From Macropodus opercularis (Eukaryota; Chordata; Actinopteri; Anabantiformes; Osphronemidae): 64,000 nucleotides of DNA. Shown one piece after another: positions 34,798 to 48,900 of this stretch (position 1 is its first letter; each line of letters begins with the position of its first letter). The notes below the pieces were generated by a model. It was not told where the DNA came from. It did not search any database and saw only the letters and a list, made by a program, of their open reading frames with translations. The DNA lies in contig CM061109.1 in the NCBI GenBank assembly GCA_030770545.1, positions 16,972,001 to 17,036,000 on the forward strand, in the 5' to 3' direction. Both the position numbers and the translations under genes were made by a program.

Positions 34798-37700
34798 ACA
34801 CATATTACATTCTTAAATAAAAATGCTCCACTTAACAGTTCTTGCATAGATATCTTACAATACCAATTTAGAAAAGAATTATGAAACAGACCAGTAACAA
34901 AAATAAATTTTCTTTGTCCTTAATAAAGAACATTACCATACTAACATCATATAATACAAATAATATTTTAAACACTTTGTACAGCAAAAAATTGTAAATA
35001 CAACTCAAAGTAAAAAAAAACAAAAACAAAGAAAAAAAAACTCAGGTGACGGTGACAGGGGAGAGGAAGGCGGGTGTGAAGTGAAGGTTTATGGATCAAA
35101 GGTTGATATGAACGGCGTCGGAGCCCCTGGATGATGCTGAGAACACATCTGCTGTCTTCTTCGCTTTTCGTACGTGTCCGTTCATCCCACAAAACATAGT
35201 TTTAATTCCTAAACGCGTGGTTTGAGTTGACACTGTTCGCTCACAAGATGGTTTAAAGGCGCAAAAATACCAGCTTCCTCTCAATGACAACACTGGGCTG
35301 CTCACCTTTCCCAATATGTAGCAGGAGGATTGGCACCAGTCAACCTGGACGATTCACTTGCCTCATATTCCTGCTCATCGGATCGGCACTGATCTGCTTG
35401 ACGGGCATGTGGAATGACGGTAGGTGACCTAGAAGAGCTGGGCTTCCTCACCGTCTTACTAAATTTGTTAAATGTTTAACCATTGCCCGACTTCTTCACG
35501 TGACTGAGATTTAGAGCGTTTAGGTACCAATCTTCCTTTTACATACAGAGCTGACGCCCAGTCCATCAGGCATCAGCTAAATGAGCAGGTAAGCTGGCAG
35601 AGACGCACCTACAAAGAGGAATCAACTGAAGCGTAACAAACTGTACTGAGCAAGGATGTGAAAACTTGAACTGCTGGACCTCCCGAGCAGGAGAATGCGT
35701 CCTAGTACAGCGGGACTTCTGAACACTACGTGCATTTTGGGCCCAAGAGGGCTCTGCTGGTCGTGGTTTGGGCGGAGAGGGTATGGACTGGGTGAGGTGA
35801 AACAGACAGACACGAGGAGAGGGGTAAAGATCTGTGAATCTCGTATATACGGACACACCAAGCATGGACGAATACAGTAGATATAGACAGACACTCCGGG
35901 ATGTCACTGATACCAGGAAAAAGAAACCGAGTCGCCCATCGACTGAGTGTGAAGCTCAGCACATTCCCCCAGAACGATGGCGATGGGCGGAGGGTTGGCT
36001 ACAAATACCAGCTCAATTGTTCTTGGTGTCAAAGTGCATCCGGGACGTGTAACGAATGTTAAGTGGATATTTGAGTGAGTGCTCCAACAGACTATGCTAG
36101 CAGTGTGCGGACACGGAGAGTGCAATAGCTAAGTATGATAATGTAGTGCAATGTTTGCGAGAACTAAAGCAGATCTACAGAAACGCTGAAATGTCTGAGA
36201 CGGCGCTGTCGCCACATAGTTAGTGCCACACACAGCGGCCTGTATTTAAGATCTTACGCTATTTACAAAAGCTGCCAGAAGCGATGATCCTTCTTCATGA
36301 TGGTACGGTCTGGAAAACTGTGGAAGCCTGGTTCGCTTTTATGCTGATGACCCTGCACGTTTTTCACACGTCTACAGCCTTAATGCGTGGCTTTCAAACG
36401 GGCAGGAATACCTAGTCCGAAATCTGATTGAAACCTGAGCGTGTGGCGATGCCGTTCATACAGCATGAAGCGAATGGGGCACACGATCCTCGGGCTGTAG
36501 GGTGCAAAAAGGCTGAGGACTGGCTCGAGTCTCATCTGATCAGTTACAAAAAGTGTTCATTTTACTCAGACCAGCTACTCCCACGTTTTGACCAACCCGC
36601 CAGAGTAAAAGCGGCTATAGTCTAGTCTGGCCCATGGTTCCCGCTGATTAGCTGGAGGCCGTTTGAGGTTGGTGCTGTCATTCTGGTCACCACAGGCAAC
36701 GCTTCCACAGTTTCCAACCCACCCTTCACTCTGAGACATGAGACTTAGTGCTGCTAAGAAGCTAATTTAAACTAAAGCTACTTCACTCCTGCTTAAGCTG
36801 CTAGCGCCACTATACCGGGCACCCTATAAGACCATGAGAACATATTTTACATTTGTGAAGAATGAGCTCGGCTCCAGCTGAACGTAGACGAGAGACTGAG
36901 AATGACACGAAGCGTGAAGAGAGTGTAATTAAAATTTGATGGGGCGATCATGTAGGAAAAACAATCCCTCTCCTTCCACCTTCCACCCATTTACTCCTTC
37001 TCTGCGTCTCTGGCTCTCGCTCGTTCCTCTACATCTACTACATTCACAGCAGTTAACTTGCAAATATGCAAATCTTTGGGCAAAACGTATAAAGTGTGCA
37101 TTCATCATTCCTGCAGCTGATGTGCATGGACAACTGCTGTGGACAGAGAGGGAGAGATGGGGCGAGCATGGAGGGACGGAACGAAGCAAGAATGGCACTT
37201 TAATTGTGAAGAATAGAGGGAGGGTTGTGGGATATGGAGCGGATTAAATATCTGAAGGGACTTTGAAGATAAATGGTAATTTATTTTATCTGTATTCCAT
37301 GAGATAAAATGCAAAAGCTGATTTAATGATTCAGATACTGTGCCGATAAAATAGCTTAAAAATCCTCTTTCCTTTAAAGTTTGGACTTTCCATTAAACAT
37401 CTGCTTGGATCGTCTGTTTGTTCTACATCAAATCTGCTGGGTAGATTCAGTCCGGCTCAAGGTCCCCGTTGTTTTTTTTTTGTTTTTTTTCTCCAGACCA
37501 CTCCGCTTCCCTGTGACACAGAGCTCTCTCATTAGTCGTACGGCAACTGGAGACTAGAAAATGACCTGGGAGCGCTGATGCTAATCAGAGCCATGAGACG
37601 GCAGCGAGCCAGCCTGAAGGAGCCTGAGAGACGCGAGGCGACAGAGAAACCTGCTTCAACAGACATGAAGGGAAGGGAATGTGAAAGCCGAAGAGACTAT

Positions 37701-39745
37701 GGGATCCCTCCGATGTCAGGGGGAATCTTAATTAAACGATGAGCGCATGATGGGCATTTACACTCCAAAATGGTGCATTACATCGTCATCACTCACAGTT
37801 ATGTATCTGCTGTGATTTGTTTTAAATCACCACGACCACAAACGCCCTCTTTCTTTCAGGCTTTTGTAAATGACGTCGCCTCGGGTATTGGCAATTTGGA
37901 CAATGACTCCAGTAATACGAAGCGATGGGACCAATGCACAAGTGCTGCTGATTTTGCATTTGGCTTGTAAAACTGCAGCGTTTGTGCAGAAATTCTGTTG
38001 CGAATTTTGACTTTCATGTGGACGTTTTTAGTTTTTTTTAAGCATTTTCTAAGGAATTACTTGGATAATCCTGATAAAAACGGACAGAATTCAGATTTCA
38101 AAAAACGAGTTTGGCTGTGAATTGCACGATACAAGCTTACACCTCTTCTATCTGACTGAAGTCGTGACTTGTGTGAACGCATGGATGAATGAAGGGTATA
38201 AAACCAAACCTAGCCAACAGCCATTTCTTATATTAAAAACATTTTCCAATAGCAAATGTACCAACATTTCTCTCACATGTCCAGCATTTAAAAACCTGTT
38301 AGCCACCACGGTGCTGAATCAGCGCTTTCCTCACAGTTTGCTCAACGGGACACATGCACACACAGATACACAGTCATGCCATCAAAAGCCTCACAAAAGT
38401 GCTACGATCCCCATCCCTCTATGATTGTACGTCCTGTATAGGAGGGCTCCTTGCGTGTCTGAACATTTTGGCATGACTTTGAATCATCCAGAACCATCAA
38501 CACAGCTTTTGTAACAGAAAACGGTAACAATAAAATGATTTCAAAAGTGAAACACTGGATTTAGCTCCAACGTGGGTTTGCTGTATGTCATATTTAGCAG
38601 AAGGAGAGAGTTAGTAGAGAAAGCTGCCGCTGGATACTGAGGCCTCATATGGAGGCGGTCTCCCGCTGATCTCTCCCGACCGGGGAGACTCTGCCCGTGG
38701 CTAAAGGGCAGTTCCATGCTGGAGGTTTTTGGTATCGATTGTTCGAAGCTGCACCATAAACCCCCTGAAGGGGATTGTTTTCACTGTTTCACCTAATGAA
38801 GGCTGGCAAGGCCGACTGGCACGATGACTGGGCACGCTGGGATGTGAGATACCCCGCGAGCTTCAGGAACCCTCACCCAGCTGCACCAGTCAGCAGCAGC
38901 GAGCACTGGGACTGCTCGCATGCGCTACGGGGCATATAGGTGGTGGTGGGCGGATGGAGCAGCGATGGTAGCGTTGGTATCAGTAATGCCCTGAATGCAA
39001 GGCCAGTTTACATATTCTGCAACCGCCCGGCGAAGGAAGCTGAGGATATGCGCTGGCACCAGTTTGCCTCTCAAGTCCTTTTGCTTTCCATTGGATATTT
39101 TAGGTCACAGAAATAAACCACTGTTTCCATCACACATGAAAGCTGCATTTAGTAGAAGCATGCGACACAAACGCTAAATACTCATGTGGGACATTGTCTT
39201 TAAGGAATCTCGAGGGAGACTCGTCCTTCGAACCAATCGGAGGGAGACAATTACATCAGCTTTGTGAACGATTCCAGTTGGTTTTTCATTTCTTGGGGTT
39301 GGGATTCGTCTCAAAGCGCCTTAGCGACACTTGCTAAACTACCTGCTGCACTTTTTCTTTGATGAAAACAGTGGCTCAATCGCGTGTCTGATTAAGCGAG
39401 TGTCTGATTAAATGAGAGGCACAAACTGTAGCGAGGGATATGTGGGCGATTGTTGGAACTGAGAAAAAGCTGATTTCTCACTTCAAAGGATTTGGAATCA
39501 TTTGTTACCTCCAGCCGAGAGCTACGGTTCTCTTCTACTAAACAACAGTTGCTAAATTCCTACTGTGAAAAAAGATTTGGGAGCAGAACATATAATTCCA
39601 GGAAGAGTGTGAGTGTATGTGTGTGTGTTTGCAATAAAGCCTGCCATGCAGTGTTTTCCAACTCTGTTCATTAGTTTAATAATTATTTTCCTAAATCTTA
39701 TTAGTCTTATCTCGAGAAGAGCCGTGAGCGAAGGAACTGCAGTGT

Positions 39746-39747
<2 letters not shown>

Positions 39748-39776
<29 letters not shown>
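39748..39776. repeat. (TG)n microsatellite in klf7 3' UTR region
   Basis: About 29 bp of TG dinucleotides; it would read as CA in the klf7 transcript. Confidence 0.93.
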
Positions 39777-39778
<2 letters not shown>

Positions 39779-41492
39779 TGTTCTGTATGCGATGTGTAGA
39801 GCGAGACGGCATTGTTTTTGTGTTGCGTTTTTCAAGTCTTTTTGTGATTTTTTTTCTTTACGTTCTTTTTCCATATTTTTCCTCGTAGAAAAAAAAAAGC
39901 ACAGATAACATTGAAAAAAGTCAGTGCAGTCAATGGATACGAAAACAGGCAAATTTGACCAGGTCAGTGTGACCGTGTTTGTCCGGCACCACCACACAGA
40001 GGTCGGTTGGCGTCTTTAGTCCCACATGAATAATCAAAAAGCAGCTCCTCCTGCTCATCTCGTGCCCTGCAGTGCTGCCAGCGAGATGGTATCTCTGAGT
40101 CCGCGAAAGCGCTTCAGGATGACTTTGAGAATAAACCAAAAACAAACACACGGGGAAGAAAAGCCCCGCAACAAGCACGTTTCCGTTTCCTCTGCCTGAC
40201 TCAGGTGGCGAGTCCACGGAGGGTCAGCACGTTTGTTTTGCAGCTGGAGCGAATCGCAGGGCAGAGAGAGCAGCACAAAACAAAGACCTCTCCGCTCTCT
40301 GCTTTTATTTTAGTCCAGAAAAATACAAATCCCTTTTCTGAGAGTTGGTATGATTTTGTTTTTTGTTCATCCACTGCTTGCTCACAGACCGTAGAAGCAG
40401 AGTCAGTGCACATGGGGATTAAAAGACCAACTACTCGCTCGCTCTCGTCCCACACATTCTGTTGAAGTCATCTTAGATTTTCAGTTTCTTTCCTTTAACA
40501 CAACTCAGTGAATTTTAAGACATTTTCTCCAAGAGAGAAAAGAACAAAGTGTCATTCTTTGTAATAACAATAAGAAGAATTAGCGTCCTCTAAAGTACAA
40601 AAAAAGGAAGAAAGTGTCGCTGCGCGTTTCTGTCAGATGGCCTGCGGAGGCGACAGGCGTCTCTGTGAAGGTGAGATATGCAAACACCCACTGAAGGAGA
40701 GCCTGAGAGCTGCGGCAGCACCCACTGACCGAGGCCCCAGGGTGCACGGGAGCACCCAGCGTCTGACCCCCTGGGGTCGATTGTCAGCCATGCTAGGAGT
40801 CAATCGGAACAGTCTCTCTCCTGCAGATTTGGCATTGTTGTTTTCTTCACATAGGTTACTGAAGCTGACGGCGGCAGATGGTGGTTTCTTATGTTCCGTG
40901 TATGATTAACGTTAAAAAAACAGACGAAAGCTGAGTATTTGATTTAAAAAAGCCAGTAAAGCGCGAACAAGTGACTGTACGGATATTTAAAAGTCTCCCA
41001 CTGACTCAACTCCTCACCCAAGGTGACCTTATGACTTTAAAGCACTGGATACAAAGACAGAAAAAAAAGGCGGTGTAATATTTCATCGTGTGAGTTGATT
41101 ATATGTTGGGTTGGCAGTGTCCAAGCCTCCAGGGCTGTGCGAGAACAGCCGGAGGTTCACCAGCATGACGCGTTCAAAACAACTATGTGGATTGTTTAGT
41201 ATTGCGAGTGTATGAGTGTATAATTTCAAAGAAAAGCAACAATCTAGCTACTCCTCGTTTTCATTCCAGTCCCGGTCTCCAGTGGGACGGCGGCCGGTCG
41301 GTTCGATCTTTACGCTCTTTTCAGATGGATGTGCTGCCCTGCAGGCGTCGCTGCCGCCGACTGGGTTTTTGGACGGGGTGAACGAGGCGGGCGGTTCGAG
41401 GCGCCACTGCCCATCCCTCTCTCCTTCTATCTCTCCTCCTCCTCTTCCTCCTCTTGCTTCTTCCTCTCTCCCGCTCCTTTTTCTTCTTGCCC

Positions 41493-41544
41493 TCAGATGT
41501 GTCTCTTCATGTGCAGGGCCAGGTGGTCCGACCGAGAGAAACAC
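41493..41544 (-). CDS. klf7: klf7 coding exon 4 (end of third zinc finger, stop)
   Basis: 52 coding bases after a CTGCAG acceptor, encoding CFSRSDHLALHMKRHI and TGA (41495-41493). It is too short to detect as an open frame; it was placed by splice phase and by identity to the KLF6/7 C-terminus. Confidence 0.96.
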
Positions 41545-43337
41545 CTGCAGGAAGCAACAGAGCAGCCACGTCAACTCAGAACTTCATTAATCAACGGAAA
41601 AAAATACAAATCACATTCAAATGTGCAATTTGTTTTGATCTGTTGATCTGATATCTCTCTGATCGGCGCCACAGGCTCTGTAAACCGACAGCAAATGTAC
41701 GACACTCGCCGAGCACCTTGAATCCCCACTGGCTCCATTTCTTGGGAGCTCCCAAGAATCCCACGCTCCTTGAACTACCCACGGGCACTTTTTTCTGGAG
41801 ATGATCTACACTGACAGAACCACTGAAGAACTCACTGGCTACTGCGCTAAATCCTGGGGCACCATCTCCTTTTCTGAACCGCAACAGCAAAAATATGTTT
41901 TATTAGGGAATGTAATCGCAGCATCTTATGTAATCGATCAAGCGAAGGTGCACAACCACCGCTGGCCACCAGTCCATCACTGCCTCACCGTCAAAGTCCA
42001 AAAACGTTAATAAACCTTATACCAGAAGTATTAGTATAAGTTTTACGGCTTAACTGTGTCTAAAAGCAGACATGGAGACGAACACGGGCCAATTGAAGCT
42101 CAGTGATTCCCTAAATGCGAGTCGAACACCTCCATTAATCACAGCCAACCCCCCCACAGTAAAGTACTGTTGTAGAACCTAATTGGATATGCATTGTGAA
42201 TATGGACACTAACGCAGACGGGCCGGCGGTGCTTTCGAATGCCGGCCTATTTAACCCAACGCTGGCTGCACCTGCTGCGACAGAAACATTAAACCAGGTG
42301 CTGGCGATGTGTAAGATTCACAGCCTCACAAGCATTTAATATTATTATTAATTAAATAATTAATATTAAGCCATTAAAGATGAATGTGCACAATGAAATG
42401 AATCACGAGCCTGTGACTAAAGGACAGACAAAACAAAATGTGGGAGAGAATAATAAGACAAATTAAAAATTCAATTTGCCAGAGGCTTTATTCATTATTA
42501 ATTAGTCAAGGCTATCCTTTGTGTGTTTCAGCCAGATACAAGTAGGCAGCTTGAAACACTTTGACTTAGTAGAAAGTTGGCTTTTTGAAGCTGCATTTCC
42601 ATTGTTTCCTGCAGGAACCTGTGCAGACACTGTGCTTGAAGCGAGCCTGGCCCAGAGGATTCACATGTACGAGGGCCATGCGCCATTCACACATGCAGAA
42701 CAGAAGTTAAACGGAAACTACAAAGACGTGACGGTTTCTACGACAACTAGGGTCAGAACAGAACAGAGTAGCTGCGTTCACTGTGAACAGCTGCTTAAAG
42801 TGGGAGCTGAACCCGGTGGGTTGTTACGCTAAGTCACATTAGGCTGCAGGTTTGTCAGCAGCGCTGCGAGCCTGCTGTGAGGCTACTGTTGAGCTCTACT
42901 CTCGTCTCGCCTCCTGCGGTCGCTCCGGTGTTCCCTCAACCCTCAGCGCCATGTGCTACCTACCGGACACCTTGGCCAACGTGTGTGTGTGTGTGGCTGG
43001 ACAGATGGCCACGCCACTACTGTGTCACCGTCGGGGGGGCGGAGCAGGCCAGACCACCTGGTACCCCCCCACCCCACACACACACTCTACTACCAACTCT
43101 CCCTGCTCCTCCTCACTTATTTTCGTCTCCTCCTCCTCTTTCCTTCTCCATGGAAACATCAGGGGGTCCCCGCTTGATTAGGCAGGATTAATGGCAGACT
43201 GGTGTGTGTGTGAGTGTGTGTGTGTTTCCCCAGGAGAAATTGTGTCAGATTGAACAGTCTATCTAATGTTAACCTCTCCGTGGCTGCCATTTTACGCTAT
43301 TGTCATGTTAATCTCATCTGAGCTCCACCCACCACAG

Positions 43338-43398
<61 letters not shown>

Positions 43399-45929
43399 TT
43401 ACTGTACACATCGAGCTGCATCCTTGCTATGTTAAGCATCACCTTGCAGGATGACCATCAAACACAAAAAGGGAAACAAATCAATGATCCTCTAAAAAGT
43501 TCACATTAATTTTCATTGTGTGTAAAAAAACTAACTGTTTTACACAAACCTGTTTCACCAATGTAACAAACAAACACACTTAGCAAAAGCAATTTATTCT
43601 ACTCATTTGTAGTAGAGACACGTTTTAACTCTGACTGACGATCGACGGTCTTGTTTAATGGCTGCTCATCCCCCGTAGAGATGATTCAGTCAGAGTTTCA
43701 TGCCCATTCAAGGCATGAAGAGCTCCCACTGTCAGCCGCCAACGCTGCCGCTGCAGAAAATGAACAGGCCCGTCACCTCAGAAGCCCCGGACGCCCGAAA
43801 TACCGTCTCCGGCGTCTACGCAGCAGAAGCAGACGCAGAGCCTCAGCTGTGACACAGCTCAGGTCTGTGTCATTGTGTAATACGCACGTCGGGATGTTTA
43901 AATGTCTATATGACTCTTCTGTTCTATGTGCATGTGCGTGTGTGTGTGTTGTGTCTTTTCGTAGTGTGTGTGCGCCAGAAAGGAGCTAATACGGTCCCAA
44001 ATCTCAGCCAGGATTAGAAGCTTCCAGCAGGTTTCTGGAGGGTTTTATGTCTAAAACCTAAACTAGAGGGAACCAACAACAGCCAATTACACTGTCTCTT
44101 GGGCAAAAGCTTGTGTCTGTGTTTCATCAGAAAGGTGCAGGCACAGACACACACACACACACGCACGCACACAGAGTATATGTTAAAACAGAGCTGGCAT
44201 CTGGTGCCACTCAATTAGCTGTGACCAGTCTGCCAATAGCCAGAATCCATTTGACTGCCAGCGCAGGGGCATGAGTAAGCACACCCACACCGAGCATCCA
44301 ACACACACACAGACACACACACTCTCTCTACCTTAAGACACAGTGTGACTCTCAGACGCATCACTGTCTGCTGACGCTCATCGTCTTTCTACCTTTGTTT
44401 CCCACTCAGGTCAAGCTGCATCAGAGGCAAGTCGTCAGAAACTCTTTGATGCAGGATATGAGTCAAACCTTCTTTCAGTATGCAGACAACATGAAAGCCG
44501 ACTATTTTATAGACCATCCCTGAACAGGAATAAAAGTGTCTCTTGAACCTTTCATCCTGCAGATACAGTAAGAACTCACCTGGACGTGCAGATGAAACAC
44601 ATGCTTGGAAAATGCTTCTGACCAATTTGCAGTATTTATATTAATATTTTTGATTTGCGGATTTTCACTTGATTATTCTGCTGATTATTGCAGAGCGAGT
44701 TCCATGAGAGACATGAGCGCAAGGCTGGCATGAAAATGTTTTATTTATTATTCGTGGAGCGCCTCTGGCTCTACTGCTTTGGATGCATTGCAGTAGCAAA
44801 CAATGCACAGAAGCTATTTTTGTAAATAAGAAATTCGGTTGTAGCCAAGTGCTTCCACCACTCTGCATAAAACTCATTTGTAAGCCCGTCTGCGGTCGTG
44901 CCAGACAACAGTTAACGAGCTGTGAGCTTTAACATTCAAACCAGGTCCACTGGCATCACACAGAGCAGCAGAACTCAGCAGAATTCAGAACTTAGTGACT
45001 CTAAAACCATTTGACCAGGAGTTTAAAACACTCACTCAAACAGAAAACACAAAATTCACAAGTTATTGGCATTTAGCAAAACAACGTATGTTGTGAGGAT
45101 TTGCTATTTTCCTCTGTTTTGTCATATTACAAATCTCTAAATTTTACACTGCGGGTTGGACAAAACCTGGAATTTGAAGCCCGTGGAAAAATCCCACCGG
45201 GCAGATTTTATTTTTGACCATTGAATTGATGAACTTCGTTGAAATAGCATTCCTGTGTTAATGACTTGAAGCTTGGATAACATTTTTTCACTCTTCTACA
45301 AGGTCAATCTTAATGGCATTTTCGACGGCTCACAGTCATGAGACAGCAAACCAAATCCAGCAGCTGGAAACTGAACCACGGGTCAGTTCTGCAGCGACTG
45401 GACAGACATTTGGACGACAGACACGGAGACGTGCACCAATTTTAAATTCTCTCTTGCACCATGTGAGTGTATGTGTGTGTTTACCTGTCGCAGTGGTTGC
45501 ACTTGAATGGCTTGGCTCCAGTGTGTTTGCGGTAATGTCGTGTCAACTCGTCGCTGCGGGCAAAGCGCCATTCGCAGCCCTCCCATGAGCACTTATAGGG
45601 CTTCTCACCTGAGAGAGAGGCAGAGAGAGAGTAGAGGTGTCACAGTTTATTATCATTTCTACATCTAATTTCACATGTCCAAACTACAGCTGTTCACTAA
45701 TACACAGGTTACCACCCCTGGCGTCTTCGCCGCACAGACACACACACACACAGACACACACACTCACACAGCGCCCAGGGGCCAGACCAGTTTTAACACA
45801 ACAGCCATTTCAATGAGCCAATACACTCAATTAGTCCTAAATGAAATCTTTCAGCACTGCGGCGTGTTAATTCATAATCCCAAATTCACCCTGAAATGAA
45901 TCTCATTTTGTTCACTCCATCAACCCCCT

Positions 45930-45960
<31 letters not shown>

Positions 45961-48900
45961 GAGGTGCTGGGATCTGAAATGTAAATGAAGTTTCATCCCC
46001 CGGTTCACCAGATGGGAGAAAAGATGCTCTATTGTTCTCAACCTGTAGTTATCTCCCCGTGATGAAAAGCCTTCCAGCTGCATGTGTGTGTGTAGCGTGC
46101 AGGGACGTGTGCCTCCACGCGGGACTGTGTGACGTCTGTACAGTAAGTTATCGGGTGTGTGTTCCTCGCTGAGCATCAACAGTGCGACTACTATTAAAAT
46201 CACTTTTCTAAGCACGAGACTGCAGCAGTGCAGCATCTGTAAGTGTAAACAAAACACACCAATCATTCATGTAAACAGGCTAAATAAATACAAGGCGCAT
46301 TGATTTGCAACACTGAATTTGGGTTTGTTCACACTGATCGTACTGTGTTTTTACGCACAGCCACGTTTCTGTGTCTCACTTGTGTGTTGTAGACAAACGA
46401 ACCCTTTTAGCGAATTCAACCCCCTGCTGCTCAGAGTGTTTTCACAGGAAACCTGACAAAGTTTCTTTTCTGACAGCCTTTGTCTGTGAGTGATGTTATT
46501 TTGGGTATATCACTTTGTTCACGGTAGTAACACACCGGAGGAGGTTGGTTTGGGGTTTACACACGGGCGGTGGTGCTATTTTTTGGTTTTGTTGAAGTGG
46601 TAAAGTAATTTAAATATCCACCGCGCACAAAAAACTGGTCAGACATAATTGGAGACCTCTCTCCTGCGTCCCTCAGTGTCATCAGTGTGTGAGATCGGGT
46701 GGGTGGGAACCATAATTGGGGTGTTAATGACTCTTAATGGGGAGTTATACACCAGCTTACAGTCAGTTAGCCAGATGTCCCAGCAGCCCCTCCACTCCCA
46801 TCACAGCACACACCAATCTTCGCAAAGAGACAAACACACTCATCCAGAGCTAAAGTGGAGCCAATGAGGAAACTAAAACATTTTCACAATATGGTGGGAA
46901 CCAAGCGGGATGCGGTGGAGAAGGATGGCGGCCCGGGCGGACTAACTGTGGGCGCTCTGAGCTCCGCTGCAGCACTTTATCTACAGATGCAGCTTCTATT
47001 TTGATGTCTGCTCATAAGGCACTACCTGTGCCGCTGGGCGCACAGTAACAGTGGCGTCTCCACTGCCAATCAGCAGCAGTTCTACACGTTAGATTGCTTT
47101 TTTGAACTTTAATTGCTTTAATTCACCGTGTTGAACCATCACGCCAGACAAAACCCAAGCACCTTGTGAAGGTGTACTTCACAAGGACTGAAGTAATATC
47201 TGAAGTGCAGAGCGGCTCCGAGAGCCCGGTGATGCAACGGCGAGTAAAAGATGATGTGCTACAGGAACATCCACTGTGAAGGATGCCCTCTTCCTCCCTC
47301 CCCCCTCTGGGTTCCTGGGTCTCTTTGATTGGTGTCATCTTTTATCCATAGACACAAGATGACTGCAGGGTAACGCACTTGTGCTCAACACTAAATGAAT
47401 TCCAGATCACAAGCTGTGCTCTACTGGATTTGTATATTCAAATATTCCATTCAAATCTTGTGCAAGTCGGTTGCCGATTCCCAAAGCAAGGATTTAGGTT
47501 TGGTTTCCGTCTGAGCACTGTGCATTTTTGGAGACGGGCTTTCGTCTGTCGCCGTGCCGCCGGCTTTTCATCTGTTAGGAGACGATCGTCCTGCGCATTA
47601 AATAAGAGTAGCAGTATATCGAAGTGTGCTTCTTTAACTCCTCATCGTTTAAAACACTGAACTCACGAGATCAGCAATAACACTGGCCTTAAAATGAAAA
47701 TATATGTATAAACCAGTCTGCCCCTAGTGATTGAGAACAAAAAAACGATGTTTGGAATCAAAAAGCAGCAAGAAAACAAACTGTCTGGCTCAGCTGCATG
47801 TTTCATGACCTGTCCACTCTGGTCCAACAGTGTCTTAGAGGCACAAAGCTACATCGGTGGGCTGTGAAAGCGTTATTGTATGTATGAAAGCCTAATGGGT
47901 TGTTACGAAGGGTCGTGACCTTTACTGCCAATTAGCTGCAGTAATGAGATTTTATGTCAGCCCATGATAACGAAGAGAAAACTCTTGACCTATGTGTCCA
48001 GTTGTTTTCTCCTGCAGGGCGGGTGGCCGTGCACTGCACTCACGAAGTCCTTTTGTGTGTTAAGAAGAATGTACTGAGGTGGTTCAGTTGCCAAGTGATG
48101 ATGCAACAATTCGGAGGAGACAGGCAGAATTCTGGGAAATCCAGAACGAGCTGGAGGGACTTCACCTACCAGCATGCGTTGGACCCCAGAGGAGGAGGTA
48201 AAGGAACGAAAAGTCTCACAGCTCGGCCCTACTGAGAAAGTCACAGTTTACTTAGTTCTAACCAAGTTCACTAACCAAATCACAAAAAATATGGCTCATT
48301 ATATGTAGAGGAAAAAGTAATGTCTGATAAATAATAACGTTGTTAGATAAATAATACTTTTTCAGATTTTGTACCACAATTCTCTGGCACAGCTGTGGAA
48401 AACGTGAGGAGGAGTCAGAAGTCATCCATGTAGGATCTTCTGGGGTGACGTCTGCACATACCAGTCCTCCCACTCACTCCAGCGCGGCCTCCTCATTTAG
48501 GACTGAACGGAGCGCCAATGTTTTTAACATACAATAGTGAACCACTTTGCAGCTTGTTGGAGAAATGCTACACTCTCAACAGCCATGTGTCTGTGTGATG
48601 TGGGGTATGAGCGGGGGCCGCAGGTGCCAGACAGGCGGCCGTTTCACACCCGTCTTCAGTAATTGGCCAGAGCACCCCATCTTTCTTCAATAGCACCCCC
48701 CCCCCCCTCCCCAAACCCACACAAACGCACACACAGTCGGAGGAATGAAGCAAGGCCAGCTCGGTCCTGACGCCACAGCTACCATGACGCCAGCCAATTA
48801 TAACACGGCAAGGCAAGGATGCATGATAAAGTCACCTAGCAACTGAGAGAAAGGGAGAAAAGGGGGGGGAGCGGTGCGTAGGGGGTGGCGGGGTGAGAGA

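Larger units (their letters stand above)
34771..41492 (-). other. klf7: klf7 3' UTR (probable, about 6.7 kb)
   Basis: No other gene lies between the klf7 stop codon and a well-formed minus-strand poly(A) site near 34,792. The distal 500 bases (34,800-35,300) are AU-rich with U-runs, typical of 3' UTR ends. An internal AATAAA at 40309-40304 could give a shorter transcript. Long 3' UTRs are known for vertebrate KLF7. The assignment is inferred and not proven by a transcript. Confidence 0.5.
41545..45484 (-). other. klf7: klf7 intron 3
   Basis: A 3.9-kb intron with CA/TG microsatellites, an AT-rich block with many TAAT words near 42,330-42,500, and a repeat remnant near 45,060. No coding exon was found; open frames on both strands have no domain. 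Confidence 0.8.

Noticed and set aside
41323..41340. Plus-strand ATG reading MDVLPCRR beside the last klf7 exon, like the MDVLP start of KLF6
   Set aside because: It is on the opposite strand, downstream of the klf7 stop, and the following residues do not match KLF6/7. Coincidence.
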